Assembly: GCA_015179045.1 (NCBI GenBank)
Contig: WHUZ01000086.1
Span: 1-64,000, forward strand
From: Kalaharituber pfeilii
Lineage: Eukaryota; Ascomycota; Pezizomycetes; Pezizales; Pezizaceae
DNA: 64,000 nucleotides
Reading direction: 5' to 3'
This document shows, one piece after another, positions 9,420-19,986 of this stretch. Position numbers and translations under genes: made by a program. Under the pieces are notes generated by a model. That model did no database searches, had not been told where the DNA came from, and saw only the letters and a list, made by a program, of their open reading frames with translations. Numbering within the stretch: position 1 is the stretch's first letter; every line of letters begins with the position of its first letter.

Positions 9420-9672
9420 TGTCAGGGTGACCCAACAAAGTATCAATGATAAGCGATGAGAGATGACGCATGATAATCACGCCATTCATAGTTATGATGG
9501 TGAAGAGAGAGAAGCTTGTTAGTTAGCACTCAATGTTAAATAGAATAATGCAAATAACCGACACGCTGGACGCCTATATATAGAGGCCTCCACGGCCTCT
9601 ATACAAAGGTCAAGTTCCAAGCGTTGTCCTAAGTTACACCTACACTTCGCTGCAATCGCAGACACCGTAACA
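9420..9672 (+). repeat. 3' LTR
   Basis: 253 bp, identical by eye to 4365-4617, and followed by the target duplication TGGTA at 9673-9677. Confidence 0.97.
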
Positions 9673-10221
9673 TGGTAGCCGTAGATATAGGCAACAAACT
9701 TGTACAATTCGTAAAGAAAAGACGAAGTAACACAAGCTGTATGCGAGTTCGAAACAAATCCCAGCTGAATGTGATATCCGAAGTAATTCCGTAAATAAAT
9801 GAAAGAATTACATATACGAGACAAACATAGCAACCATCCATGTAAACGACATGTGAAACGAAGATAAGAAAGAATTAAGCCAATAAAACAATAACAGAAC
9901 GTGTATGTCGTGATAATAGAAGGCGGGATCAGACTGTCCGTTTTGACAAGCTCGAGCCTGGATTGATTATATACATAATATTGACAAACTAAACTAAACT
10001 AAGCTAAATTTTCATCTTTCTCACTACTATCAGGTAAATTGTGCATTTCGAAGTTGTTGGTAGGTCAGAATGAGCTCCAAGTCTCTAATTATTACTATAT
10101 TAGGTATTTACAGTTTATGAAACCTTGCACTGGCTAAGCATTTTAGCGAGCTGTCAAGAAAAACACTAGCATGATCTTGGCTCGTTTGAGCTCGAGCTGG
10201 CTCGGCTCGTGCCGCTCACTA

Positions 10222-10627
10222 GCTACAAGATCTATATACTTACGGAGGTGTATCTATGGCAGGCCGGAAGGGCAGCTACTCGGTGTGGGACATGTAGCAG
10301 AGTAGAGTGGTTTACTGGCATAATAAGGAAATGATAGGTTTCAGAGTTATAGAGAACTTAGAACACTACTTGAGTCTTAATTCTTCTATCTATACTATCA
10401 CCAGCACTTTTATAGACTTAAGCGCCTTATACAAATAGCTAGTCAACCAAGTAAGGCAAATGACAATTCCTTATCAATGCCAATACAGGTGGTAATAGGT
10501 AAATATAATAGAAACATACAATAATAGTACAGATATAAGATAATGATATGTACTAGTGCATGTGCATATATATTAGCTTTAATAAGCGGAGTGTGTGTAG
10601 GATGCATAGGTGATCCAGAAATCATAC
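10222..10627. other. Intergenic remnant between two transposons
   Basis: About 400 bp between the hAT-like element and the solo LTR. It is AT-leaning sequence with no supported gene. It may be a decayed part of an older element, but I see no diagnostic motif. Confidence 0.4.
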
Positions 10628-10749
10628 TGTCACAGCCCACGCCCTACAGTCTCCGCACATTAAGCCACGACCGCCGGCAAGCCATGACCGCCTCCCGCCA
10701 ACAGCCGGCAAGCTCATAGAACCGGCTAGCTATAGGTAGCTAGCAAGCC

Positions 10750-10922
10750 GCCAGTATATCCTGCCTGCCAGTATGGCCTGCCTGCCAGTATGGCCCGCCT
10801 GCCAGTATAGCCCGCCTGCCAGTATAGCCCGCCTGCCAGTATAGCCCGCCTGCCAGTATAGCCCGCCTGCTAGTATAGCCCGCCTGCTAGTATAGCCCGC
10901 CTGCCAGTACAGCCCGCCTGCC
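10750..10922. repeat. 18-bp tandem repeat inside the solo LTR
   Basis: Nine to ten copies of GCCAGTATAGCCCGCCTG with few substitutions. The period is a multiple of three, which creates an open frame on the minus strand (10730-10924) that I do not regard as a gene. Confidence 0.9.
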
Positions 10923-11030
10923 ATGAAACTCTGCTTTCACTACTCTGTTCTTACTGCTGCCCTCGTCGCTGCTTCTACCTTTGTATTATGTTTCTTAGGT
11001 AATGAACCTATCATGTATATATAGGCTCTA

Positions 11031-11119
11031 TCTTGCCCTCATGCCCTGCCTTGGCGAACAGCTGCATGCGGGGTCACGTGAAATTTAAAAAAAAAAAAAA
11101 AAAAAATCTTGCCCTCATG
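11031..11119 (+). mobile_element. Tiny poly-A retroposon with 13-bp target duplication
   Basis: The 63 bp at 11044-11106 end in 20 A residues and are bracketed by identical 13-bp repeats TCTTGCCCTCATG (11031-11043 and 11107-11119). A poly-A tail plus a direct repeat of this length is the signature of LINE-mediated (target-primed) insertion. The 43-bp body contains GGGGTCACGTGAAATTT and is probably a 5'-truncated SINE, LINE or cDNA end. It sits inside the solo LTR, so it is younger. Confidence 0.8.
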
Positions 11120-11469
11120 TAAATAGTTCCTTCTCTCCTTGTCTGTTGTCTTGTCTTCTTAATAGACCCATATGGTTTCTCGCAGTCCATATATTCTTGT
11201 TATTCTTCTCAATCTCTAGATTCAATTCAGTACTTGGTCTTCTCTGCCTTTTCACTATAGCCTGCCATCGCCGTTGAACTGGAACCGCTGAACTGCTCCT
11301 GTCACTGTTACCCTGAACCGGTCGTATCCCTTAGCAGCACCAGCTCGCCGCCGCGTGACACATACTATTAATTAATGACACACACTTTCTTAGCACTTTC
11401 CTATTTATGCGAAAATGAATTCCAAGTCTAATAGGTGATCAGTCTACTCAAGCAGTATTGGTATTCAGG

Positions 11470-12215
11470 GTAAGTATTCCATAGATCGTGTAAGTCTCAC
11501 CTTAGCTATAACATCTATAATTATATTAATATATAAAGTAAAAGTAAATAAAACTATAATTATAAATTATAAGTATTAACTTTTTTATATTTTAAACTAG
11601 TTATTAATTATTTACTATATATTTTATTTACTTTATTATAAATAATTAATAACTACTAGTAGTATATTATAAAAAAATTTTATTAGTATTAATTAAATAC
11701 AACTACTTTACTTTCTAAAATTTATATAATAGAAATTTTAAAAAATTTAAAACTTTTTATTTTGAGAAAAAACTTATATAATATTTAAACCTTATAAAAT
11801 AAAGTTAATATTCTTATTTAAATAGTTTTAAACTATACTTTAATTTTAATTTCATTTTATTCTTAAAAAGTATTAAAAAATTAATTTTTTTTTAATACTT
11901 ATTTTATAAAACTAATTATTATTATATTATATTAGTATTAATATCTATATTAGTTTTATAATTTAATAATTTATATAATTTAATTAATTATATATTTTAT
12001 ATAAATATACTATTTACAATTATAAATTATTATAATTTTTAAATAGTTATAATCTTTAATAATTATAATTGTAAATAATTATAATTAATAATAATTATAA
12101 GTATTAAATAATTTTATAAATTAATAATTAAACATATTTATAAATATAAACTTATTATTATTGCATTAAACTAATAAAGTATAGATAGTAACGGAGTACA
12201 ACCTTATCATTTTTT
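11470..12215. other. AT-rich island, left of Argonaute
   Basis: About 750 bp of A/T with, by eye, 5-10 percent G+C, no open frames of interest and a sharp return to balanced composition near 12220. Such blocks in Pezizomycotina usually come from transposon DNA mutated C-to-T by repeat-induced point mutation, but this one is too decayed to name a parent. Confidence 0.8.
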
Positions 12216-13738
12216 AATAATAAAACCGTTTTCTAAAAGAATTCAATTTGCCTTGGTATACTAAATCCGAGCCATTTTATAAATGCAATAGCAATGAACA
12301 AATATATCAGGTTACGGTCCTACAGTACGTTTTGTATGCAATAAGCTAATGCTTTGCTGGGTGCCAAGAACCCGATGGGTCGGGTCGAGTTGTGGTGTTA
12401 TAACTACAGATTTCAAGCTAATGCGGTGGAATAAGGTTAATTAATTCTGTTAGAATAACCTCGAACAAGCATTCCAAAATGGCCTCATATATACAAGAAC
12501 TCAGGAAATACCTTCATACCCCAACCAGACAAATTTGGTGCCATATGAGTTTGCGCATAGTAGCGGATTCAGACGGTAAAGCGGATAAAAACCATGAAAT
12601 CATAGAAACGTCAGTCTGTGTCATGACCACCGCTCTTCAACGCTGCACCAGCGCTGCATAGTCTTCAACAGGTTGGATTTGTCAAGTAAAGGCGCTACTG
12701 GCCAGCGGGTGATCGACAGAGGGCACTAGTAGAACCCAACCAGTTGCGCACCCTAGGCCACTTACGTGTGTCTTCCAACCTCTTCACCTGTGCTCCCTAA
12801 ACCGACGCAAAGGACAGTGGATATCGATTGTAACCTCAAGCTTTCAAAACAGGCGCGCGCCTATGCTGCTATGGCTATATTATATATATTATTTGCAATA
12901 GACGCAATTTCAATTCCAAGCAGATACAGTACCACTTACTGTTTTTTTCGGCCTTAACATTGGAGCGGTTTTGAAGAGATTTCCAGCTCAGATCATGGTC
13001 GATAAGTACAGTACAAGCTTGAGCTGTGCACATGATTACTTTAGAGCGGAAGATCAGGGTTTGGCTTAAACTGCCTACCATTTCCTTTTGTGCCATTGTC
13101 TGATGCAAGCCTCCCACTTCTACCCCTCTTTTCTGTCCGACATGAGCTATACATAGAAATCATAACATGCAATGGGGACAAATGGAATCCTAACTATATG
13201 CGAAGATATACCAGACCCCCACTGCCTCCACGTCGCTGCTCAGCTCTCATATGGGCCCGCCCGACCTGCCGCCCACCAAACTTGCTTCTATCCCACTCTC
13301 TCCCGTTCCTCACCACCGCTCGACCGTAACCACCATCGCGACCCTAGGTTATCCTATATTCATCGACAACAACATTGAAATTCAACGGAGGCTCCTAAGG
13401 TATGGTCCCCAGTAGGGGTTGAGTTTGCTGACTTTTGGTGGATTTTGTTTCACATACCACCATTACCGTGGTGCTATTGTAGGACAGGTTAATCATACTC
13501 ATTATTTCTATCATCATCCCGCTATTTCAGGAAAGACAGATTCAGATTTATTCAACTGTCGCCGCTGTTCTATTTAAAGGTCAGGTCAAGATAAGTAGTA
13601 AGTGATTGACAATACTAATCCAGACAATGCTAATCAAGGCAAGCCTAACTACAAGCAAGACTACTTAGCATCTCTACCATCTATACCATCAAAATCAGAA
13701 GTAGAGGAGAGACTTCTTGAGCTGTCTCAACTCGAGCA
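12216..13738. other. Intergenic region upstream of Argonaute
   Basis: About 1.5 kb with no recognised gene. A 60-codon frame at 12479-12661 has no identifiable family. The stretch at 13380-13640 may be Argonaute leader sequence; possible splice signals there cannot be confirmed without RNA data. Confidence 0.4.
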
Positions 13739-16700
13739 ATGTCTTCTAAATGGCGTGGTCGTGGACATGGAGGTCGCAGTGGACTCCACGGGGACGGAGA
13801 AAGAGGAAGAGAAGGAGGTGGTAGAGGCGGTCAAAGGGGAGGGGGATGGGGCGGTGATCGACGTGGTAGTGGTGGTGGTGCGGGGTATGAAGCTCGCGGG
13901 GGCTATCAAGTCGCGGGTGGAGGATATAGGGGAGATCAGACGGGCATTCGAGGAGGTACTGACCGTGGAGGACAGGGCGGTGCACCTGTACGTGGTGACC
14001 GTGGAGGACATGGCGGTGCACATGCACGTGGTGACCGTGGAGGACATGGCGGTGCACCTGCACGTGGTGACCGTGGACATGGCGGTGCACCTGCACGTGG
14101 TGACCGTGGAGGACATGGCGGTGCACCTGCACGTGGTGACTATGGCGGACATCGCGGTGCACCTGCACGTGGTGACTATGGAGGACATCGCGGTGCACCT
14201 GCACGTGGTGACTATGGAGGACATCGCGGTGCACCTGCACGTGGTGACTATGGAGGACATGGCGGTGCACCTGCACGTGGTGACCGTGGACGCGGAGGCT
14301 ACGGCAGGGGCAATCGTGGTCGGGATGGCGGTGGTGCTCCATCATATGAAAACCCAGACACACTATTCAACCCCCTTGATGCACCTGCAATCGTCGACAC
14401 ATCCCTCGAAGCGAAAGCTGACGCGATCGTCGCCCAGCTCGTCAACACCAACTCTTGGGAGGAAGGGCAGTTACCCCCGCGCCCTGGCTTCGGACAAGCC
14501 GGTGTATTAACCACCGTCCGCGCGAATTTCTTCAAGGTTGACCTGCCAAAACATCCAATATACCAGTATGACGTCGATTTTTCCCCAAACGAGAGTTCTC
14601 TTAAGCGGAGAGAGCGGTTATTCCAGCTCATGCAGGACGATCCGAAGTTTAAAACTCTGGTGAAGGACTCAACAACTATAGCCCACGATTCGAGTAACAC
14701 CATCATCAGTGCGAAAAAGCTGGATGTTAGGGAAAATACCAAGTATGAATTCAGAATTCGGTTTTACTCTGAAGTCGATGGACCCAGTGATCGAGACAAA
14801 AATTACGAGGTGCAGATTTCTCTGATTCGGGAGTTCAACAGTGAAGAGCTAGTGGACTACATCCACGGGAAAGCGAGGAATTATGACCCCGAGCCGATCA
14901 TCCGGGCGTTGAATATCATATTGGCAAAGTTCCCTACCTCCGAGGCCAATTTTAAGGATAAGCGCATCGTCAACCCTAGGCGGAAGCAGAATCAATTCTT
15001 CATTGTTGACAAGGAGTCAAGAGATTTGGGTGGGGCGCTGGTAGCCTATAGGGGGTACTATTCCTCCGTTCGTCCGTCGCTTGGAACGGTACTGTGTAAT
15101 ATTAACGTGTGCATGGCAGCGTTTTTTAAACCTATGAATTTAGGGGTGATGATTAATGACGGGAGGGAAAATGTAGAAGAAGGTATCGCTGGGGATGGGT
15201 TGAAGGTGACTACGGATTATATGGGCACGAGGAAGGAGATGGTCATCAGTGGGATTGGGGATAGAAATCCAGAAGAGCAGAAATTCTTCTGGGATGAAGA
15301 GAACAAGGAAGTTAGTGTAAAGTATTTCTTCAAGAAAAGTGAGTTCAACTTCCCCGGGTGGAATGCATTTTCTCATGGTCAGAATACAACTATGAGGTCA
15401 AAAACTCCAACTGGCCCTGTGTGCAGCGCCGTATAGGCCGCAACACAGCATATATCCCGGCCGAATGCTGCACCATCGTCGACGGGCAAATCTTCTCATC
15501 ACGTCTGAATAGCGACCAAACCTCAGCCATGCTCAGAGTTGCCTGTCGACCCCCCAAACAGAACGCCGAATTAATTATTGGGGAGGGTATGGCTATCCTC
15601 GGGCTTAAACCTAATTCCCCTAACCATACACTGAAGAGCTTCGGTCTTAAAGTCAGCGAGCACATGGAGGCCATTAACTCCCGCGTCTTGCCGCCTCCAA
15701 CTGTCCAATACAGCTCTTCCAACATTGAGATAAAGCCCAAAACTGCAGGATGGAACCTCCGGGGAGTTAAGTTCCCTCATGGAGGGGTATTGAAGAATTG
15801 GGCTGTCATGGTAATTCAAGACGGTGGGGCGAGCGACTATAGCAACCAGAACTCCGTGAAAGGGATTATGGCAGAGTTGGTGAAAATGTGCAGAACCTCT
15901 GGCGTCTTCGTGAACGATGCCGAGCCGAGGATAATCAAGTTCTGTGAACTTTCGAGACGATATGGGGACCGACTCCGTTATGCTGCTGCAGAAAAAATGT
16001 CCCAAGTCTTGGCTGAGATTGTTGCCAGCCCTCCCAAGACTGGAATCCTCCAGAAACCGAACTTCTTACTGGTCCTTCTGAGCAGCGAAGACAAGAATGT
16101 CTACAACCATCTCAAATTCCTTGTCGACTGCAAATTTGGCATTCCCACTGTCTGTTGTCAAAGTGAGAAGATCCGGGAGACGCGAGGACGGATGCAGTAT
16201 CTGGGAAATGTTGCAATGAAGGTGAACTTGAAGACTGGCGGAAGGAATCACGGGCTCTCTGGCAATGCCCTGCACTATTTGGGCACTGATAGCATTATTT
16301 TGGGTGCGGATGTGACACATCCGTCTCAGGGTTCGGAAGAGTATACGCCAAGTATTGCGGCAGTGGTCGGGAGTTATGAGAATACATATAGTTTGTACCC
16401 AGGTAGCTTGAGGTTGCAGGAGAGTAGACTTGAAGTGAGTTGTGCCCCACTTCCCGTTCCTTCCGGTCTCAAATTGGGTAATATGACGTTAACCCCAGGC
16501 CCCTTGTAAAATCACATAGATGATCGAACACCTCGACGACCAAGTCGCTGAACGCCTTAAACAGTACCGCGCCAAAAACCCCTCAAAAATACTCCCACAA
16601 AAAATAATCTACTTCCGCGATGGCGTCTCGGAGGGAGAGTTCAAACGTGTCAACACGTTTGAGCTCCCGCTCATCAAAGCTGCCTGCGCAAATGCATCAA

Positions 16701-17293
16701 ACAACGACCCCACCTACAAGCCTAGAATCGCAATTATCATCTGTGGGAAACGACACCACACCCGCTTCTACCCTACTGACCCAGACTTTACTGACGGGAA
16801 AGGCAACTGCGCCCCAGGAACTGTTGTGGACCGCGGGATTACCAGCGTCCACGGCCACGATTTTTACTTGCAGGCGCATGTGGGCCTACAAGGCACGGCA
16901 AGAAGCGCGCACTATACGGTTATCTATGATGAGCTAGGATTTAGCGCTGATTCTTTACAGACTTTGGTGCATAATCTGAGTTATTTGTTTATGAGGGCGA
17001 CAAAGGCGGTCTCGTATGTGCCGCCGGCATATTATGCGGATATTTTGTGTGATAGAGGGAGGTGTTATTTGCAGGGGTTATTGTCTGGAGAGGTGAGAGT
17101 GAGTTTACCGGACGGGAGGGGGAACACGAGAGTTGGGAGGGGAAGAGGAGGGGGTGGTGTTGGGGAGGATGCGAGTCCTGCAGATAAGGAGGCGAAGAGA
17201 AAGGCGAAAGAGCAGGCGGTGATGGAGGAGGCCAAAAAAATGTGGGGTGGGGGACCGAGAGAGGAGATCACGGGATTGATGTTTTACCTATAG
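13739..17293 (+). CDS. Argonaute protein with RGG-repeat N-terminus
   Basis: Three exons (13739-15338, 15383-16434, 16520-17293) give about 1141 residues; introns of 44 and 85 bp restore the frame exactly. Residues 1-200 are a Gly/Arg-rich tail of 12-residue repeats (HGGAPARGDRGG type). Then come the N domain (from about 260), linker 1, PAZ (about 463-600, spanning intron 1), MID and PIWI (to the end, ITGLMFYL). Slicer residues are present: D843 (LGADVTHP), the glutamate finger E884 (RLEMIEHL), D918 (YFRDGVSEGEF) and D1058 (PAYYADILC), a DEDD tetrad with spacing close to human AGO2. The protein should bind small RNAs and cut targets in RNA silencing (quelling-type defence). An Ago of usual size is near 900 residues; the excess is the RGG head. 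Confidence 0.96.
13940..14300 (+). repeat. 33-36-bp coding tandem repeat in Argonaute
   Basis: About ten units of the form GGACATGGCGGTGCACCTGC followed by ACGTGGTGACCGTGGA encode the HGGAPARGDRGG repeat. One unit is shortened to 33 bp. The repeat keeps other frames open on both strands (for example 13602-14510 plus, 13727-14260 minus), which are shadows. Confidence 0.92.
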
Positions 17294-17679
17294 ATGAAAG
17301 GCATTTTGGGAGCGAATCAGGGGTGGCATGCTCGATAGCATGACATAAGTACTATTGCACTCGAGCATGCAAATGCAATATCAAGCTTATGAAAACTTAT
17401 TTATCTATATATATATATATGCGAACGTAGCTCACAGTCCATTGAACATTACCGCATGTTTTTAACACTTAACACAGCATGCTCTACAGACTATATCTCG
17501 CACCCGTCTGCCTCTTTCCTGGTCCTGCCGTCCCTGTATCGTCCTGGTGGAGGAGAGCATGCCCCTTGTTTCCCATGCGTCCACTGTTTCGTTTCCTTAA
17601 ATCCCTGTTTGTGCTTTCACTGACGAATAACGAAGGCAAACGAGTGCGACCAGAGCACTTCGGTTATTACCGGAAAGAG
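17294..17679. other. Argonaute 3' flank
   Basis: Short intergenic stretch with a (TA)n run near 17407-17420. Nothing else is recognised before the AT-rich island. Confidence 0.4.
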
Positions 17680-18430
17680 TGTAAACTTTATATTATATAT
17701 TTAATATTATACACTTATTAATATATATTGTATAATTATAATAATTAAGATAATAATTAAAAAAAATTTCTAGATTAATACTTATTAAAAGACTATATAT
17801 TTCTATTTTATGATTTTTTGAAAACTATTATATTTTAAATACTATAAAAAATATTAAAATAAATAAATTATATATAAATATTTTTATTAAATATATTTTA
17901 CTTTATAGCTAAAAAATATAAAAAAATTTATAGTATTAATAATATATTATATTATTATAATTAAATATTTAACTTAAGTTTTATAATTTTTTTAAAATAA
18001 ATAAATAAAAGTTATAATATAAAATTTTATTAAAGTATTATATTATATTTATAAATAAATATTTAAAATTATATAAATTTAAAAAAATAAATATTAAATT
18101 TTAATTATAATAAATATATTTAAATAATTATTATAATAAATTTTAGTAATTTTTTTATATAATTTTTTAAAATATTAAAAAAAAATCTTTTATATAATAA
18201 TTTTTTTTTAATTTTATTACTATTATTTAATTTATATTTTATTAAAGTAGTTGTAATTTCTATTTTTTATAATAAAATAGCTTTTTACAATTTCTTTAAA
18301 TAGCTTTAGATATCAAAAGTAACTTTATAATATACTTTAATTAATTAAATTATTACATAATAAACAGTGTTCAACTATATCAGATACTTGTAGATTATAA
18401 AAGAATATAATACATTGTATTATAATATAA
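17680..18430. other. AT-rich island, right of Argonaute
   Basis: About 750 bp of nearly pure A/T, like 11470-12215. Together the two islands bracket the Argonaute gene. Its right edge comes within about 190 bp of the stop codon of the first membrane-protein paralog. Confidence 0.8.
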
Positions 18431-18614
18431 ACAGAAGCTGTCATGGTTTTACTCTGTAAAATGTCGCTCCTCAACTTCCAGACACTTCTTCCATCGCTAA
18501 ATGAAAATCAAAAGACATAATCACGTTCGGACTATAACGGCGGCTAGATACCAGACTGACTAACTACTTACTTACATCCGGTTCTGAGGCTAATCGGCCT
18601 GAGCCGACGTGAAC

Positions 18615-19386
18615 TCATCCAATGAGATCTATAGCAATTTCCCCTCCTTTGCTTTGCAGCCGATAGCAGACTTCCATTTCGTCTATATCGGTCAGACAAT
18701 CACATGAGAAACAGTCTCCACTGCCTCCACTGCCTCCACTGCCTCCACTGCCTCCACTGTCTCTACTGCCTCCACTGCCTCCGTTGCTACAACCGTTCCA
18801 AGTCAGCCATTAATCCCATAGGAACACGTCAAGGACCCATCAGTTTTACCTTCCGGGAAGATTAGATGATCCATTATTCGACCCCCTAGCACCCAATCCT
18901 GCTCCAAGGCCGATAATGAAGATCAAGGACAGCACAATGATTATACCGACAATTACTACTGATTTCTGGGTATATTGTTCTAAGGGTAATATGATCGTTA
19001 GTTTAACTATGCGACAACATAAAAGACAGATACTGAAAGCCCTTACTTCCAAACAATTTCATCATCTTTTTCCCTCCTACCGTGGCTGCTAGAGGAGCAG
19101 TCGCTTTCTCAGGGTCAACTGGGCTCACTTGTTGCGGCACCGGTGCGACATATTGCTGCTCCCCTTGGGGTTGTTGTATGTGCTGAGCCGTTATTCTTGG
19201 AGCTGGAGAAAACGTATGTGGAGGCGGCGAGAATGATTGTGGTGGTGCTAATGCATGGACGGTCTCAGGGTGTTGGTGGTATAGAGGTGCTTGTTCTTGG
19301 TGTTGATCTGGTGCTGGAGGTGAATTATACCCGCTGTATGGCGCCGGAGATGCAGAAGGCGTTGGAAGCCCGACACCCTGGCTCAT
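18615..19386 (-). CDS. Unrecognised single-pass membrane protein, paralog A
   Basis: Exons on the minus strand are 19386-19047, 18979-18850 and 18786-18615, 213 residues. The first intron has GTAAGG, an ACTAAC branch site and TTAG; the second has GTAAAA and GTAG. Order of parts: P/Q-rich head of about 105 residues with a DPEKA motif, a short basic KKMMKLFGK element, one membrane helix (SVVIVGIIIVLSLIFIIGLG) running into a glycine ladder GLGAGLGARG, a GGS repeat (a 9-bp tandem repeat at 18719-18790), and a cysteine motif CFSCDC near the C-terminus. It is a paralog of the genes at 19987-21415 and 24185-24970, with the intron after FG at the same codon and phase. Function unknown. Confidence 0.75.
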
Positions 19387-19986
19387 GGGGAACAATTACA
19401 CGCAAGAGGGTTCCGTCAAGTTTCTGCTATCGGGGACCGTGACTGGTTCAGGGAGATTCACCGAAGATTGTCTACTGGCGACTATTCTCTTGGTGCGCGT
19501 ACCGCTCTGTATTCGTGGGCATGAAAGCTGCATATCTGGAGGATTAAGGCCCTTATATCATCACCTCGAGAAAGATTTGCGGTACATGGGAGGGTCACTC
19601 CTTACTGACTTTCTGCTGCCCAGGCACGCATTTACGCTTAACTGAACTTGGCAGGGGAGTTCGGCTGCTGAACATTCAGAGCGCTGAAAAGATAAGGTTG
19701 GGAAATGGAATAGAGAGCGAAGCAGGGTTGTCGCTAGTACTAGTGCTGACCTTTGTTACTGGTCTGGTTGCCATGTTACACCAACAGTGCATGCCTGTTA
19801 CGGTAATGCAGACGAGGAGGCACTCTTGGCATAACACCAATCTTGCACAAGGGTCTTCCCTAACCGTATTTTGATGATACAAAGGATGCCAGTGCTTGAT
19901 TTGTGTGGGAAAAGGCTTCATACTGTACATGCGTTACTGAAAGCCTACAGGGCGCCGACACGGGGAATGAGGATTGTTTTAGCCGA

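Larger units (their letters stand above)
4365..9672 (+). mobile_element. Ty3/Gypsy chromovirus retrotransposon
   Basis: A 5308-bp element with 253-bp LTRs (4365-4617 and 9420-9672) that look identical base for base, TG...CA ends, and a 5-bp target duplication TGGTA at 4360-4364 and 9673-9677. Inside, in order, are a short gag with a zinc knuckle, protease, reverse transcriptase, RNase H, integrase and a chromodomain, then tandem repeats and a purine tract. The domain order PR-RT-RH-IN plus the chromodomain place it in the chromovirus clade of Ty3/Gypsy. Gag is far shorter than usual and two in-frame stops interrupt the coding region, so this copy looks defective despite its young LTRs. Confidence 0.97.
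4097..10221. mobile_element. hAT-like non-autonomous element (MITE), split by a Ty3/Gypsy insertion
   Basis: The ends carry a 17-bp perfect terminal inverted repeat, TAGTGAGCGGCACGAGC, at 4097-4113 and its complement ending at 10221. Both are followed inward by GAGC/GCTC-rich subterminal sequence, as in many hAT elements. Removing the 5.3-kb retrotransposon (4365-9672 plus one 5-bp duplication) leaves about 0.8 kb with no transposase, hence a MITE-like derivative. An 8-bp target duplication is not clear; GCTAC lies close to both ends but is out of register by three bases on the left. The right half (9678-10221) holds no gene. Confidence 0.6.
10628..11360. mobile_element. Solo LTR with 5-bp target duplication
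   Basis: A 733-bp segment that starts TGTCAC and ends GTGACA, flanked by perfect direct repeats CATAC at 10623-10627 and 11361-11365. No internal retroelement genes are present, so it is best read as a solo LTR left by LTR-LTR recombination. It is unlike the 253-bp LTR of the neighbouring chromovirus. It contains an 18-bp tandem array and a later poly-A insertion of its own. Confidence 0.85.

Noticed and set aside
10730..10924. Minus-strand frame in the solo LTR
   Set aside because: Produced by the 18-bp tandem repeat; no conserved protein.
13602..14510. 302-codon plus-strand frame overlapping Argonaute, and minus frames at 13727-14363
   Set aside because: Shadows of the in-frame 36-bp repeat of the Argonaute gene.
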